Positions 20,184 to 28,722 of a DNA stretch of 64,000 bases are shown here, piece after piece. Source of the DNA: Vibrio crassostreae (GTDB taxonomy: Bacteria > Pseudomonadota > Gammaproteobacteria > Enterobacterales > Vibrionaceae); NCBI RefSeq assembly GCF_024347415.1, contig NZ_AP025476.1, positions 124,001 through 188,000 of the forward strand, written 5' to 3'. The notes below the pieces were generated by a model, which was not told the DNA's origin, did not search any database, and worked only from the letters and a program-made list of their open reading frames with translations. Each line of letters begins with the position of its first letter. Position 1 is the stretch's first letter. A program made the position numbers and the translations under genes.

Positions 20184-22514
20184 TTATTTTTTCGCTTTAG
20201 CAAAGGCTGCGGCAAAAGCACCGCCCATCGCCGCGTTTTGTTGCGGCTCTTCACGACGGCGTTGTCCACCTTGTGAATTTTGGTTCGGGCGGTTTTGCGT
20301 GCGAGGTGCACTTGAACGTTGAGCACGGTTGTCTTGGCCCGGCTCGTCCTTCATACGCATGCTTAGTGCAATACGTTTACGCTGAATATCCACTTCCATC
20401 ACCTTCACTTTCACGATGTCACCCGCTTTAACCACTTCACGTGGGTCAGAGACAAAGCGATCGGTCAGCGCTGAAATGTGCACTAAGCCATCTTGGTGAA
20501 CACCAATATCCACGAAGGCACCAAAGTTGGCCACGTTCGACACCACGCCTTCTAGAACCATGCCTGGTTCTAGGTCTGAAACGCTGTTTACGCCATCAGC
20601 GAAGGTTGCTGTCTTGAACTCTGGGCGAGGGTCGCGTCCCGGCTTATCCAGCTCTTTGATGATGTCGGTGACCGTTGGTACACCAAAGCTTTCATTGGTG
20701 TAATCAATCGCGTGCAAACCACGTAAGAAGTCGGTATTACCTACCAGAGATTTGATGTTTTTCTGGTTTTTCTCAGCGATGGTTTTCACCACAGGGTAAG
20801 CTTCTGGGTGAACCGATGATGCATCTAACGGGTTCTTACCATCCATAATACGTAGGAAACCAGCACACTGCTCAAAGGCTTTTGGCCCCAAGCGAGCGAC
20901 CTTCTTCAGCGTAGTACGTGCTTCGAAGCGACCATTCTCATCACGGAAATCCACGATGTTCTGAGCGATGGTGCTAGAAAGGCCTGCGACACGAGTTAGC
21001 AATGCGGCAGACGCGGTATTCACATCAACGCCTACGGCGTTTACACAGTCTTCGACAATCGCATCTAGGCGCTTAGCAAGCATGGTTTGGCTAACGTCGT
21101 GTTGGTATTGGCCCACACCGATCGATTTAGGGTCAATCTTCACTAGTTCTGCCAATGGATCCTGTAGACGACGAGCGATAGACACCGCACCACGAATCGA
21201 TACGTCCATGTTCGGGAATTCTTTCGCCGCTAACTCAGATGCTGAGTACACCGATGCACCAGCTTCGCTAACAATGATTTTCTGCGCTTTTAGGTTGCCG
21301 CGCTTAATCACATCAGCCACAAAGCTGTCGGTTTCACGTGAAGCCGTACCATTACCAATCGCAATTAGGTCAACATTGAACTGACGAACTATCTGCTCAA
21401 CAACGTGTGCTGACTTGTCGTATTGCTTTTGTGGTGGGTGAGGGTAAATAGTCTCTGTCGCGAGAACTTTACCTGTTGAATCCACAACAGCGATTTTCGA
21501 ACCGGTACGTAAGCCCGGATCCAGGCCCAATGTGGCACGGGGGCCAGCAGGTGCTGCCATTAGCAGGTCTTTAAGGTTGGTCGCGAATACTTCAATCGCT
21601 TCGATCTCTGCACGCTCTTTCATCGCGCCCATCAATTCGGTTTCCATGTGCATAGAAACCTTGATGCGCCATGCCCAACTGATCACTTGCTTACGCCATG
21701 CATCTGCTGGTGCGCTGCTTAGGGTAATGCCGTAGTGATCTGAGATGATGTTCTCGCAGTAAGAGCCACGCACACCTTCTTCTTGCTCTGGGTCTGCGTT
21801 CATCGCCAATGTTAGGAAGCCTTCATTGCGGCCACGTAGCATTGCAAGCGCACGGTGAGACGGTACTTTGCTCAGAGCTTCGTTGTGCTCGAAGTAGTCT
21901 TTGAACTTCTCACCTTCGTTCTCTTTACCAGCAACCACACGAGCACCAAGCTCTGCATTGCGGTTTAGGTGTTGGCGAATCTTTTCCAGCAGGTTAGCGT
22001 CTTCTGCAATACGCTCCATGATGATCGCACGAGCACCATCGAGTGCTGCTTTGGTATCGGCAATGCCTTTGTCGTTGCTGATGAAATTGGCTGCTTCGGT
22101 TTCAGGATCGTGCTGTGGTTCAGTCCATAGCGTATCGGCCAGTGGTTCTAGGCCTGCTTCAATTGCGATCTGACCTTTGGTGCGGCGCTTTGGTTTGTAA
22201 GGCAGGTATAAATCTTCTAGGCGAGTCTTGCTGTCAGCCTGAGTAATATCACGCTCAAGTTCTGGCGTGAGTTTCCCTTGGTCTTTAATCGACTTAAGAA
22301 TCGTTTGGCGGCGATCATCAAGTTCGCGAAGGTAAGAAAGGCGACTATCAAGGTTACGTAGCTGGGTATCGTCTAAGCCACCCGTGACCTCTTTACGGTA
22401 GCGGGCAATAAAGGGAACGGTATTACCGTCGTCAATTAGGTTTACTGCGGCGGTGACTTGCTCTGAACGAACATTCAGTTCTTCAGCAATCAGTCGACAG
22501 ATAGCTTGGCTCAT
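20184..22514 (-). CDS. tex: Transcription accessory / RNA-binding protein Tex
   Basis: Tex is a conserved nucleic-acid-binding protein related to eukaryotic Spt6 that affects expression of toxin and other genes in some pathogens. The 776-residue protein has the Tex N-terminal helical domains, a YqgF-like RNase H fold around residues 325-450 ([17 protein letters not shown]), helix-hairpin-helix repeats near 500-560 and a C-terminal S1 RNA-binding domain near 650-720 ([21 protein letters not shown]). The tail is rich in Arg, Gln and Asn. Confidence 0.96.
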   Translation of the reverse strand: MSQAICRLIAEELNVRSEQVTAAVNLIDDGNTVPFIARYRKEVTGGLDDTQLRNLDSRLSYLRELDDRRQTILKSIKDQGKLTPELERDITQADSKTRLEDLYLPYKPKRRTKGQIAIEAGLEPLADTLWTEPQHDPETEAANFISNDKGIADTKAALDGARAIIMERIAEDANLLEKIRQHLNRNAELGARVVAGKENEGEKFKDYFEHNEALSKVPSHRALAMLRGRNEGFLTLAMNADPEQEEGVRGSYCENIISDHYGITLSSAPADAWRKQVISWAWRIKVSMHMETELMGAMKERAEIEAIEVFATNLKDLLMAAPAGPRATLGLDPGLRTGSKIAVVDSTGKVLATETIYPHPPQKQYDKSAHVVEQIVRQFNVDLIAIGNGTASRETDSFVADVIKRGNLKAQKIIVSEAGASVYSASELAAKEFPNMDVSIRGAVSIARRLQDPLAELVKIDPKSIGVGQYQHDVSQTMLAKRLDAIVEDCVNAVGVDVNTASAALLTRVAGLSSTIAQNIVDFRDENGRFEARTTLKKVARLGPKAFEQCAGFLRIMDGKNPLDASSVHPEAYPVVKTIAEKNQKNIKSLVGNTDFLRGLHAIDYTNESFGVPTVTDIIKELDKPGRDPRPEFKTATFADGVNSVSDLEPGMVLEGVVSNVANFGAFVDIGVHQDGLVHISALTDRFVSDPREVVKAGDIVKVKVMEVDIQRKRIALSMRMKDEPGQDNRAQRSSAPRTQNRPNQNSQGGQRRREEPQQNAAMGGAFAAAFAKAKK

Positions 22515-22632
22515 CCGATGAATCTCTTATTTAATATCATGATAAATACATGGGGGTGAGCGTACGCTTTTTCTAGCTTTGGCTGTGTAATTATCCTGTC
22601 AGAAGTCGAATTTCCGTTTGTGACACCCACTT

Positions 22633-22650
22633 TGTGCGAGATCTCTTACA
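22633..22650 (+). promoter_or_regulatory. VarA/GacA-type upstream activating palindrome
   Basis: TGTGCGAGATCTCTTACA matches the known GacA/UvrY/VarA box TGTAAG-N6-CTTACA: the right half is perfect and the left half differs at two bases. It lies about 150-160 bases upstream of the predicted -10 of the csrB-like RNA, a distance typical for this box on csrB/rsmZ genes. Confidence 0.7.
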
Positions 22651-22796
22651 AGTGATGTGCGACTAAGTCACTTTAAACCGATGAAATCGTCTTGAATCCA
22701 ACTTAAGTTGCTGATTTTATTGGGTTGGGTGTTTTAGGGCATATTTCTCACCTGAAATGTTTTTTGGGACTGTCTAGGAAACAGCGCCATTTCCCG

Positions 22797-22802
22797 TAAT
22801 AT
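22797..22802 (+). promoter_or_regulatory. Candidate -10 of the csrB-like RNA
   Basis: TAATAT lies a few bases before GTCGACAGGGAG, where the repeated GGA motifs begin. No strong -35 is evident, which would fit a promoter that depends on an activator bound at the 22633 palindrome. The exact transcription start is inferred. Confidence 0.4.
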
Positions 22803-22808
22803 TTAACT

Positions 22809-23117
22809 TGTCGACAGGGAGTTGGCAGGAACAGGAAAAAGCCTAATGGACTAGGTATCTTCAGGATGAAGATTTGATTATTTAGGATGAGTGGTCAGCA
22901 AGGAAGTGATAATCTCTGGATGAGATTCGCCAGTTAGGATGACAGGCTAGAATGGACACCGCTAGGATGGCGATGAACAAAAAGGAAATTGGTTAAAGGA
23001 TTTAGCCACTATCAAGGAAAGATGCAGGGAGCACCTTATCTCGAAGAGATAAACAGTAGCCGGATTGCTGCGATAGAGACTTAACCCCGCTAGGCGAAAG
23101 CCTTGCGGGGTTTTCTT
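22809..23117 (+). ncRNA. csrB: CsrB-family small RNA that sequesters CsrA
   Basis: CsrB RNAs bind many copies of the regulator CsrA through GGA motifs and so relieve its translational repression. About 16 GGA triplets occur in roughly 300 bases, most as AGGA, and several sit in hairpin loops such as TCTTC-AGGAT-GAAGA and TCTC-TGGAT-GAGA. The 3' part (GCAGGGAGCA, then AGTAGCCGGATTGCTGCGA) closely resembles the 3' end of E. coli CsrB. It ends in a strong terminator. No open reading frame competes. The ends are inferred from the -10 and the terminator. Confidence 0.9.
23083..23117 (+). terminator. Terminator of the csrB-like RNA
   Basis: The stem ACCCCGC pairs with GCGGGGT, with an internal AGGC/GCCT stem and a GAAA loop, followed by TTTTCTTTT. 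It forms the 3' end of the small RNA, and on the other strand it could help end greB transcription. Confidence 0.92.
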
Positions 23118-23177
23118 TTATCTGGCGTTTGTAATGTCAGGCGAGGCGTTTGTCGCTGCCTACCAACCCGATAGAAG

Positions 23178-23657
23178 TTAACTTTCAGCGTAGCGAATCG
23201 AGTTAACGAACCACTCTTTTTCGCCTTCTGGGGTTCTTACCGTAAATTCGTCATCCACTTCTTTCTTAAGTAGCGCACGCGCCATCGGCGAATCGATAGA
23301 CACGTAGTTTTTCACGCCACCATAGATCTCATCAGGGCCAACAATACGGAATGTCTTTGTGTCGCCGTCGTCGTTTTCGATCTCGACCCAAGCTCCGAAG
23401 AACACCTTGCCTTCTTGTTGTGGTGAGTAATCAACAACCTTTACTTGATCAAGACGTTTTCTTAGATAGCGAACGCGGCGATCGATCTCTCGAAGGCGTT
23501 TTTTGTTGTACTGATAGTCGGCATTTTCGCTGCGATCGCCAAGGCTTGCAGCCCAAGTCACTTTCTTGGTGACCTCTGGACGATCTTCTCGCCACAAAAA
23601 GTTAAGCTCTTTTGTGAGTCTTTCATAACCCTCACGAGTGATTAGGTTTGTTTTCAT
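23178..23657 (-). CDS. greB: Transcription elongation factor GreB
   Basis: Rescues backtracked RNA polymerase by stimulating cleavage of the nascent transcript. The 159-residue protein has the N-terminal coiled coil with conserved acidic tip residues (GDRSENADYQYNKKRLREID near residues 40-60) and a C-terminal FKBP-like domain. The arginine-rich coiled coil (RRVRYLRKRLD) and the start TREGYERL favour GreB over GreA. It is divergent from ompR. Confidence 0.95.
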   Translation of the reverse strand: MKTNLITREGYERLTKELNFLWREDRPEVTKKVTWAASLGDRSENADYQYNKKRLREIDRRVRYLRKRLDQVKVVDYSPQQEGKVFFGAWVEIENDDGDTKTFRIVGPDEIYGGVKNYVSIDSPMARALLKKEVDDEFTVRTPEGEKEWFVNSIRYAES

Positions 23658-23834
23658 AAATCTGACTTAATGAAATGATGTTCTAAGATAGAATATATAG
23701 AAAGGCAACATACGTTAACAATTCTTTAGGCGACTTTTTCTCCAAGAATGTTACATTTTTAATGTCTTATACCAATACACATTTACCAAGAATGCTTAAC
23801 CTTAGGTTTGAGCTTTAATAGGTGGAACCATTAC

Positions 23835-24554
23835 ATGCAAGAAAACTACAAAATTTTAGTGGTCGATGACGATGCTCGTTTACGTGCTTTGTTAGAGCGC
23901 TATCTGTCAGAGCAAGGCTTTCAAGTGCGTAGCGTGGCAAACAGTGAGCAGATGGACCGCCTGTTAACCCGTGAAAACTTTCACTTGATGGTATTGGACT
24001 TAATGTTGCCGGGTGAAGATGGTCTTTCGATCTGTCGTCGTCTAAGAAACGCAAACAACTCGCTACCTATCCTGATGCTGACGGCAAAGGGTGACGAAGT
24101 GGATCGTATTGTGGGCTTGGAAGTGGGTGCCGATGATTACCTACCAAAACCATTCAACCCACGTGAACTGCTTGCTCGTATCAAAGCGGTACTGCGTCGC
24201 CAAGTGATTGAAGCGCCGGGTGCACCAAGCACAGAAGAGTCTGTGGTTGAGTTTGGTGAGTTCCGCTTGAACCTAGGTACGCGTGAAATGTTCCGCGGTG
24301 AAGAGCCAATGCCGCTTACTTCAGGCGAATTTGCGGTACTTAAGTCGCTAGTGACTAACGCGCGTGAGCCAATGTCTCGCGATAAGCTGATGAACATGGC
24401 TCGTGGCCGTGAGTATTCAGCAATGGAACGCTCTATCGATGTTCAGATTTCACGTCTGCGTCGTCTAGTGGAAGAAGATCCAAGCAAACCTCGCTACATC
24501 CAAACGGTGTGGGGCTTGGGTTACGTGTTCGTTCCAGATGGTAAGGCTGTGTAA
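23835..24554 (+). CDS. ompR: Two-component response regulator OmpR
   Basis: Osmolarity-linked DNA-binding regulator phosphorylated by EnvZ. The 239-residue protein has a receiver domain with phospho-acceptor Asp55 (VLDLMLPG), acidic pocket DDD at 11-13 and Lys in the LPKPF motif near residue 106, then a winged-helix DNA-binding domain from about 135. ATG 23835 gives MQENYKILVVDDD as in V. cholerae; a TTG at 23808 is open but unlikely. An intrinsic terminator separates it from envZ. Confidence 0.97.
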   Translation: MQENYKILVVDDDARLRALLERYLSEQGFQVRSVANSEQMDRLLTRENFHLMVLDLMLPGEDGLSICRRLRNANNSLPILMLTAKGDEVDRIVGLEVGADDYLPKPFNPRELLARIKAVLRRQVIEAPGAPSTEESVVEFGEFRLNLGTREMFRGEEPMPLTSGEFAVLKSLVTNAREPMSRDKLMNMARGREYSAMERSIDVQISRLRRLVEEDPSKPRYIQTVWGLGYVFVPDGKAV

Positions 24555-24613
24555 GTCAGCTTAATAAGCTCCACAGCAGCTTTTTCGATTCTGTCATTCA
24601 GAATTCTCTATTT

Positions 24614-24650
24614 ACGGGCCATCTCATTAATATGTGATGGCCCGTTTTCT
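24614..24650 (+). terminator. Intrinsic terminator between ompR and envZ
   Basis: The stem ACGGGCCATCTCA pairs with TGTGATGGCCCGT (one mismatch), followed by TTTTCT. It lies about 60 bases after the ompR stop and about 70 before envZ, inside what is normally treated as one operon. Confidence 0.85.
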
Positions 24651-24722
24651 ATTCAGCACAAGGGTTTAGAGTTATAGTTTCTATTATGTCTCTGTTTCTC
24701 CACCTTTCACTTTAGGTTTTCT

Positions 24723-26018
24723 ATGCGCATACGTAGCTCCTTTACTCAGTCGATAGTGCTTTTCTTAACGCTATTGGTAGCTAGCCAAATTTTTTCTTAC
24801 TACGCCGTGTTCAACTACGCTTTGATGCCGAGTTTGCAGCAGTTTAATAAGATATTGGCGCACGAGTTAAACCTGGTGTTGGACCAAGGCAGTGATATCG
24901 AAATCGATGCACCACTGCGCCAGCGTGTACTTGAGCAGCTAGGGGTAACCGTTCACGCCAAGGACAGCGAAGCAGCGGGCGAGTACTACCATGCGGTGGC
25001 GATTGACCTGATGAGTGAGGAGATGACCAAAGAGCTGGGCTCTGAAACCGAAGTGCGGTTGATTCTAGGTAAAGAGAGCTATGTGCTGTGGATGGACATT
25101 GCTCAGCTGCCTAACTCTCTGATTCGTATACCACTATCTGAGTTGCAAGAAGAAGATTTTGCACCACTATTTCGTAACAGCTTGATCATGGCGATGTTGA
25201 TCGTCGCAGGTGGTTGGCTGTTTATCCGATTGCAAAACCGCCCGCTCATTGCGCTAGAGAAAGCCGCACAAGGTGTTGGACGCGGTGACATTCCACCGCC
25301 ATTACCAGTGCAAGGTGCGCAAGAAATTCGTTCGGTAACTCGTGCATTCAATCAGATGTCGAAAGGCATCCAAGAACTGGAAGAAGACCGCGCCTTGTTG
25401 ATGGCCGGTATCAGCCATGATTTACGTACCCCGTTGACTCGTATTCGCTTAGCGACTGAGATGATGTCGCCAGAAGATGGTTACTTAGCCGAAGGGATCA
25501 TCAGTGATACCGAAGAGTGTAACGAGATTATCAGTCAGTTTATGGATTACCTAAAGCCGGTCGATCGTGAGTCGTTCCAAGCGGTATTCGTCGATGATAT
25601 TGCACGTGAGGTATCGAGCTCAGAAGGTGGCTATGAGGTACAGATTGAAACCGATATTCCGGAAACCATGAAACCTGCACAGGGTAACCCTATCGCAATG
25701 AAGCGTGCGGTGAGTAACTTGGTGGTGAACGCGCTGCGTTACGGTAATGGTTGGGTGAAGGTATCGACGGGCATGACAGCAGATAACAAATTGGCTTGGG
25801 TAACGGTAGAAGATAACGGTCCGGGTATCCCACAAGACCAAATTGGTAAGTTGTTTGAACCGTTTACGCGTGGTGATACAGCTCGTGGCAGTGAAGGGAC
25901 AGGCTTAGGCTTGGCGATCGTGAAACGTATTGTCAGCCAACACCAAGGTGCGGTCGTAGTGAATAACCGCAGTGAAGGTGGCTTGAAAGCGCAGATCAGT
26001 TTCCCGGTTAAGCCTTAG
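24723..26018 (+). CDS. envZ: Sensor histidine kinase EnvZ
   Basis: Inner-membrane kinase and phosphatase for OmpR. The 431-residue protein has membrane segments near residues 10-32 and 153-170, a HAMP linker, the phosphorylated His at 232 ([16 protein letters not shown]), and an ATPase domain with N box ([10 protein letters not shown]), G1 (VEDNGPGIP) and G2 (GTGLGLAI) boxes. The periplasmic region of about 120 residues is poorly conserved in this family, as expected. It starts 168 bases after ompR. Confidence 0.96.
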   Translation: MRIRSSFTQSIVLFLTLLVASQIFSYYAVFNYALMPSLQQFNKILAHELNLVLDQGSDIEIDAPLRQRVLEQLGVTVHAKDSEAAGEYYHAVAIDLMSEEMTKELGSETEVRLILGKESYVLWMDIAQLPNSLIRIPLSELQEEDFAPLFRNSLIMAMLIVAGGWLFIRLQNRPLIALEKAAQGVGRGDIPPPLPVQGAQEIRSVTRAFNQMSKGIQELEEDRALLMAGISHDLRTPLTRIRLATEMMSPEDGYLAEGIISDTEECNEIISQFMDYLKPVDRESFQAVFVDDIAREVSSSEGGYEVQIETDIPETMKPAQGNPIAMKRAVSNLVVNALRYGNGWVKVSTGMTADNKLAWVTVEDNGPGIPQDQIGKLFEPFTRGDTARGSEGTGLGLAIVKRIVSQHQGAVVVNNRSEGGLKAQISFPVKP

Positions 26019-26069
26019 TTGTCATCGGTCCGTGTGATTACGATGAGTTTGGTTCGGGGAGTTGTTAAG

Positions 26070-26107
26070 AGATCCCCGACTCGGTCATTCTTCCCTCTCG
26101 GGGATGA
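26070..26107. repeat. REP-like hairpin, copy 1
   Basis: GAGATCCCCGA and TCGGGGATGAC form the arms of an imperfect palindrome. It shares the outline GAGAT-CCC ... GGG-ATGAC with a second palindrome about 170 bases downstream. It lies in the 362-base space between envZ and recG, which otherwise shows no gene. Confidence 0.5.
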
Positions 26108-26255
26108 CGGTGTGGTAAGTATTCAGGTTCATTCAGCGCAAAAGGTGTGCTTAACCTTGAAACTCTTTCTTACTATGTAGAACTGACGCTAGAGAAAGAG
26201 GTGAGTAAGACTGGTGGTAAAATCTGAGTCGGACGATACCTATCCACAACCTTTC

Positions 26256-26295
26256 GTCATTCCCTATCGTGAGGAACGAACGAGTAGGGAATCTC
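26256..26295. repeat. REP-like hairpin, copy 2
   Basis: GTCATTCCCTA and TAGGGAATCTC form the arms, with a loop that contains GAGGAACGAACGAG. It is laid out in the opposite orientation to the copy at 26070-26107 and has a diverged centre. Confidence 0.5.
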
Positions 26296-26324
26296 GCTCT
26301 TGGTTTATTAAAGTAACGCGTACT

Positions 26325-26352
26325 AAAAAGGCTTCCTTGGGGAAGCCTTTTT
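26325..26352. terminator. Bidirectional terminator between envZ and recG
   Basis: A perfect stem AAAAAGGCTTCC with its complement around a TTGG loop, with A and T runs on both sides. It lies 29 bases after the recG stop on the minus strand and can also end envZ transcription. Confidence 0.92.
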
Positions 26353-26380
26353 ACGTTTTAAGTTGGAATAGATAGGCTAA

Positions 26381-28459
26381 TTACGCCTTAGAATACACAT
26401 CTCGTTCGCCCAACCAGCGATTGATGATCGCCTTAGCATTATCTGGGTAGCTATCATGAATATGACGAGCGATACGTTGCACTTCAGGAATTAAACGTTG
26501 GTCTCGGACTAGGTCGGCAATCTTAAAATCAGCCAAGCCTGTCTGTTTAGTACCAAGTAGCTCACCGGGGCCGCGTATCTCTAAGTCACGCTGTGCTATT
26601 ACAAAGCCATCGTTACTTTCACGCAACACGCCTAAGCGCTTCTGAGCGGTTTTAGACAGCGGTGAGTGATACAACAATACACAGTGACTTGCGACCGAAC
26701 CTCGGCCAACACGACCGCGTAATTGGTGCAGTTGCGCTAGACCAAGACGCTCTGGGTTCTCGATGATCATTAAGCTCGAATTCGGTACATCCACACCCAC
26801 TTCAATTACGGTTGTAGCAACCAACAGGTGCAGTTTGTTTTCTTTGAACTCCTGCATCACCGCTTGTTTCTCAGCAGGCTTCATTCGGCCGTGTACTAAA
26901 CCAATTTTTACATCTGGCAGTTTACGTTGCAGCTCTTCTGCGGTGTCTGCCGCAGCTTGCGCTTCCAATACTTCTGACTCATCAATCAGAGTACACACCC
27001 AATAGGCTTGCTTGCCCTCATTGAGACACGCATTACGCACGCGCTCAACAATGTCATCACGCTTGGTATCTGGAATTGCCACGGTTTGAATGGGTGTACG
27101 CCCCGGCGGTAGCTCATCAATGATTGAGGTTTCAAGGTCGGCGTAGGCTGTCATTGCTAGCGTGCGTGGGATTGGCGTTGCCGTCATCACCAACTGGTGA
27201 GGATAGTAGCCTTGCTTAGCGCCTTTCTCACGTAGCTCTAGTCGCTGGTGGACACCAAATCGATGCTGTTCATCAATGATGACCAAGCCAAGGTTTTTGA
27301 ACTCGACATGCTCTTGGAAGAGAGCATGAGTACCGACAACCATTTGTGCTTCGCCACTGGCAATGCGCGCCAGTTCGGTCTCACGAGCCTTACCTTTGAG
27401 TTTACCTGCTAGCCAACCTACTTGAATGCTCATTGCTTCAAACCAGTTGGCAAAGTTGATTGCGTGCTGCTCTGCCAATAGTTCAGTTGGTGCCATCAAA
27501 GCGACCTGTTGACCATGTTCTAACGCTCGAACCGCCGCCAATGCAGCAACCAAGGTTTTACCTGAACCTACATCCCCTTGTACTAAGCGCATCATAGGAT
27601 GCGGCTTTTCCAAGTCAGCTTCGATCTCTTTAGTCACTCGTGCTTGAGCATTAGTTGGAGAAAACGGCAGCTGAGCCAGCAATTTATCTTTAAGCGTATT
27701 TACTGGAGGAAAAGGCATCGCTTTGTCTTGCTGTCCTTTGCTACGAACCGACAGCATCGATAGGTTTTGAGCCAGCAACTCTTCCATAATCAAGCGCAGT
27801 TGCGCGGGGTGCTTACCTTCATCAAACAACTCTAGGTCAATGCCCGGAGGTGGCCGGTGAATGGTATGCAGTGCTTGTGCGAGGGTAATTTGGTGATCGT
27901 ATAAACCAGAGGGCAGAAGCTCATTGACGGCTGCTTTATCGATCAGTTCTAACGCTTGGTCAGTCAGGTTGCGCAGCGTGACTTGTCTTAGCCCTTCAGT
28001 GGTTGGGTACACCGGCGTTAGGTTTGCTTCAACATCTGGCTGCTGCCTCGGCGCAAAGAATTTGTAGTCAGGATGGACGATCTCAAGCCCCATATTGCCG
28101 CGCTTGATCTCGCCATAGGCATGGACTTGTTTGCCTTCGGCAAAGTTGTTCTTCATACCTGCGGTAAAGTTGAAAAAGCGCAGAGTAATGGTGCCGTTAC
28201 CATCGCTGATCTTTACCGCCAACATCTTACGTTTGCCGAAAATGGTATCGACGTGCATCACCTTGCCTTGTACAGCTGCCCATAGGCCAGCGTGCAGTTT
28301 TACGATTGGGTAGATGCGTGTTCGATCTTCGTAGCGTAAAGGCAGATGAAATAGCAGGTCTTGTACGTTGTTAAGCCCAACCTTTTCCAGTTTCTCTGCG
28401 ACTTTAGCGCCGACTCCAGATAAAGAGTTGAGAGGGATAGCAGATAAAAGCTGTGACAT
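26381..28459 (-). CDS. recG: ATP-dependent DNA helicase RecG
   Basis: Branch-migrating helicase that reverses stalled replication forks and processes recombination intermediates. From ATG 28459 the protein is 692 residues, almost equal to E. coli RecG (693). It has an N-terminal wedge domain with an OB fold (residues 1-180), Walker A GDVGSGKT near 300, DEQH near 398, and the C-terminal helicase and TRG motifs (GRVGRG; GPGELLGTKQTG). An ATG four codons upstream is also possible; neither has a strong ribosome site. Confidence 0.96.
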   Translation of the reverse strand: MSQLLSAIPLNSLSGVGAKVAEKLEKVGLNNVQDLLFHLPLRYEDRTRIYPIVKLHAGLWAAVQGKVMHVDTIFGKRKMLAVKISDGNGTITLRFFNFTAGMKNNFAEGKQVHAYGEIKRGNMGLEIVHPDYKFFAPRQQPDVEANLTPVYPTTEGLRQVTLRNLTDQALELIDKAAVNELLPSGLYDHQITLAQALHTIHRPPPGIDLELFDEGKHPAQLRLIMEELLAQNLSMLSVRSKGQQDKAMPFPPVNTLKDKLLAQLPFSPTNAQARVTKEIEADLEKPHPMMRLVQGDVGSGKTLVAALAAVRALEHGQQVALMAPTELLAEQHAINFANWFEAMSIQVGWLAGKLKGKARETELARIASGEAQMVVGTHALFQEHVEFKNLGLVIIDEQHRFGVHQRLELREKGAKQGYYPHQLVMTATPIPRTLAMTAYADLETSIIDELPPGRTPIQTVAIPDTKRDDIVERVRNACLNEGKQAYWVCTLIDESEVLEAQAAADTAEELQRKLPDVKIGLVHGRMKPAEKQAVMQEFKENKLHLLVATTVIEVGVDVPNSSLMIIENPERLGLAQLHQLRGRVGRGSVASHCVLLYHSPLSKTAQKRLGVLRESNDGFVIAQRDLEIRGPGELLGTKQTGLADFKIADLVRDQRLIPEVQRIARHIHDSYPDNAKAIINRWLGERDVYSKA

Positions 28460-28722
28460 AACAAGGCTCATAAACGTAAGAGAGATAATCTATTCAAGCA
28501 TTTTACTGGATTTTTGTACAGGAGAAAGCTTAGAAGCAGATACGGGATGCGGGTAAACGAGATTCGAAAAGATTAAGAGCAGATATTGGGTGTGAGTGAA
28601 CGGGATATGGAAAGATTAAAGCAATACATAAAATTAAAGCAGACTCGAAATACGGAGAGTTGAGTAGTGAAAAGCTTGTGCTCTTCGCATCTCGAGACTC
28701 GTATCTCTCATCTGCTTTTGGA

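Noticed and set aside
23758..23780. Second copy of the 19125-19290 repeat upstream of ompR
   Set aside because: Only the end-like TTATACCAATA string matches; no second inverted end or internal similarity was found.
28472..28722. Possible repeat or small RNA between recG and spoT
   Set aside because: There are short similar strings (GAAAAGATTAA, GGAAAGATTAA; AGCAGAT) but no clear hairpin with a T-run, no promoter and no reading frame, so it was left unassigned.
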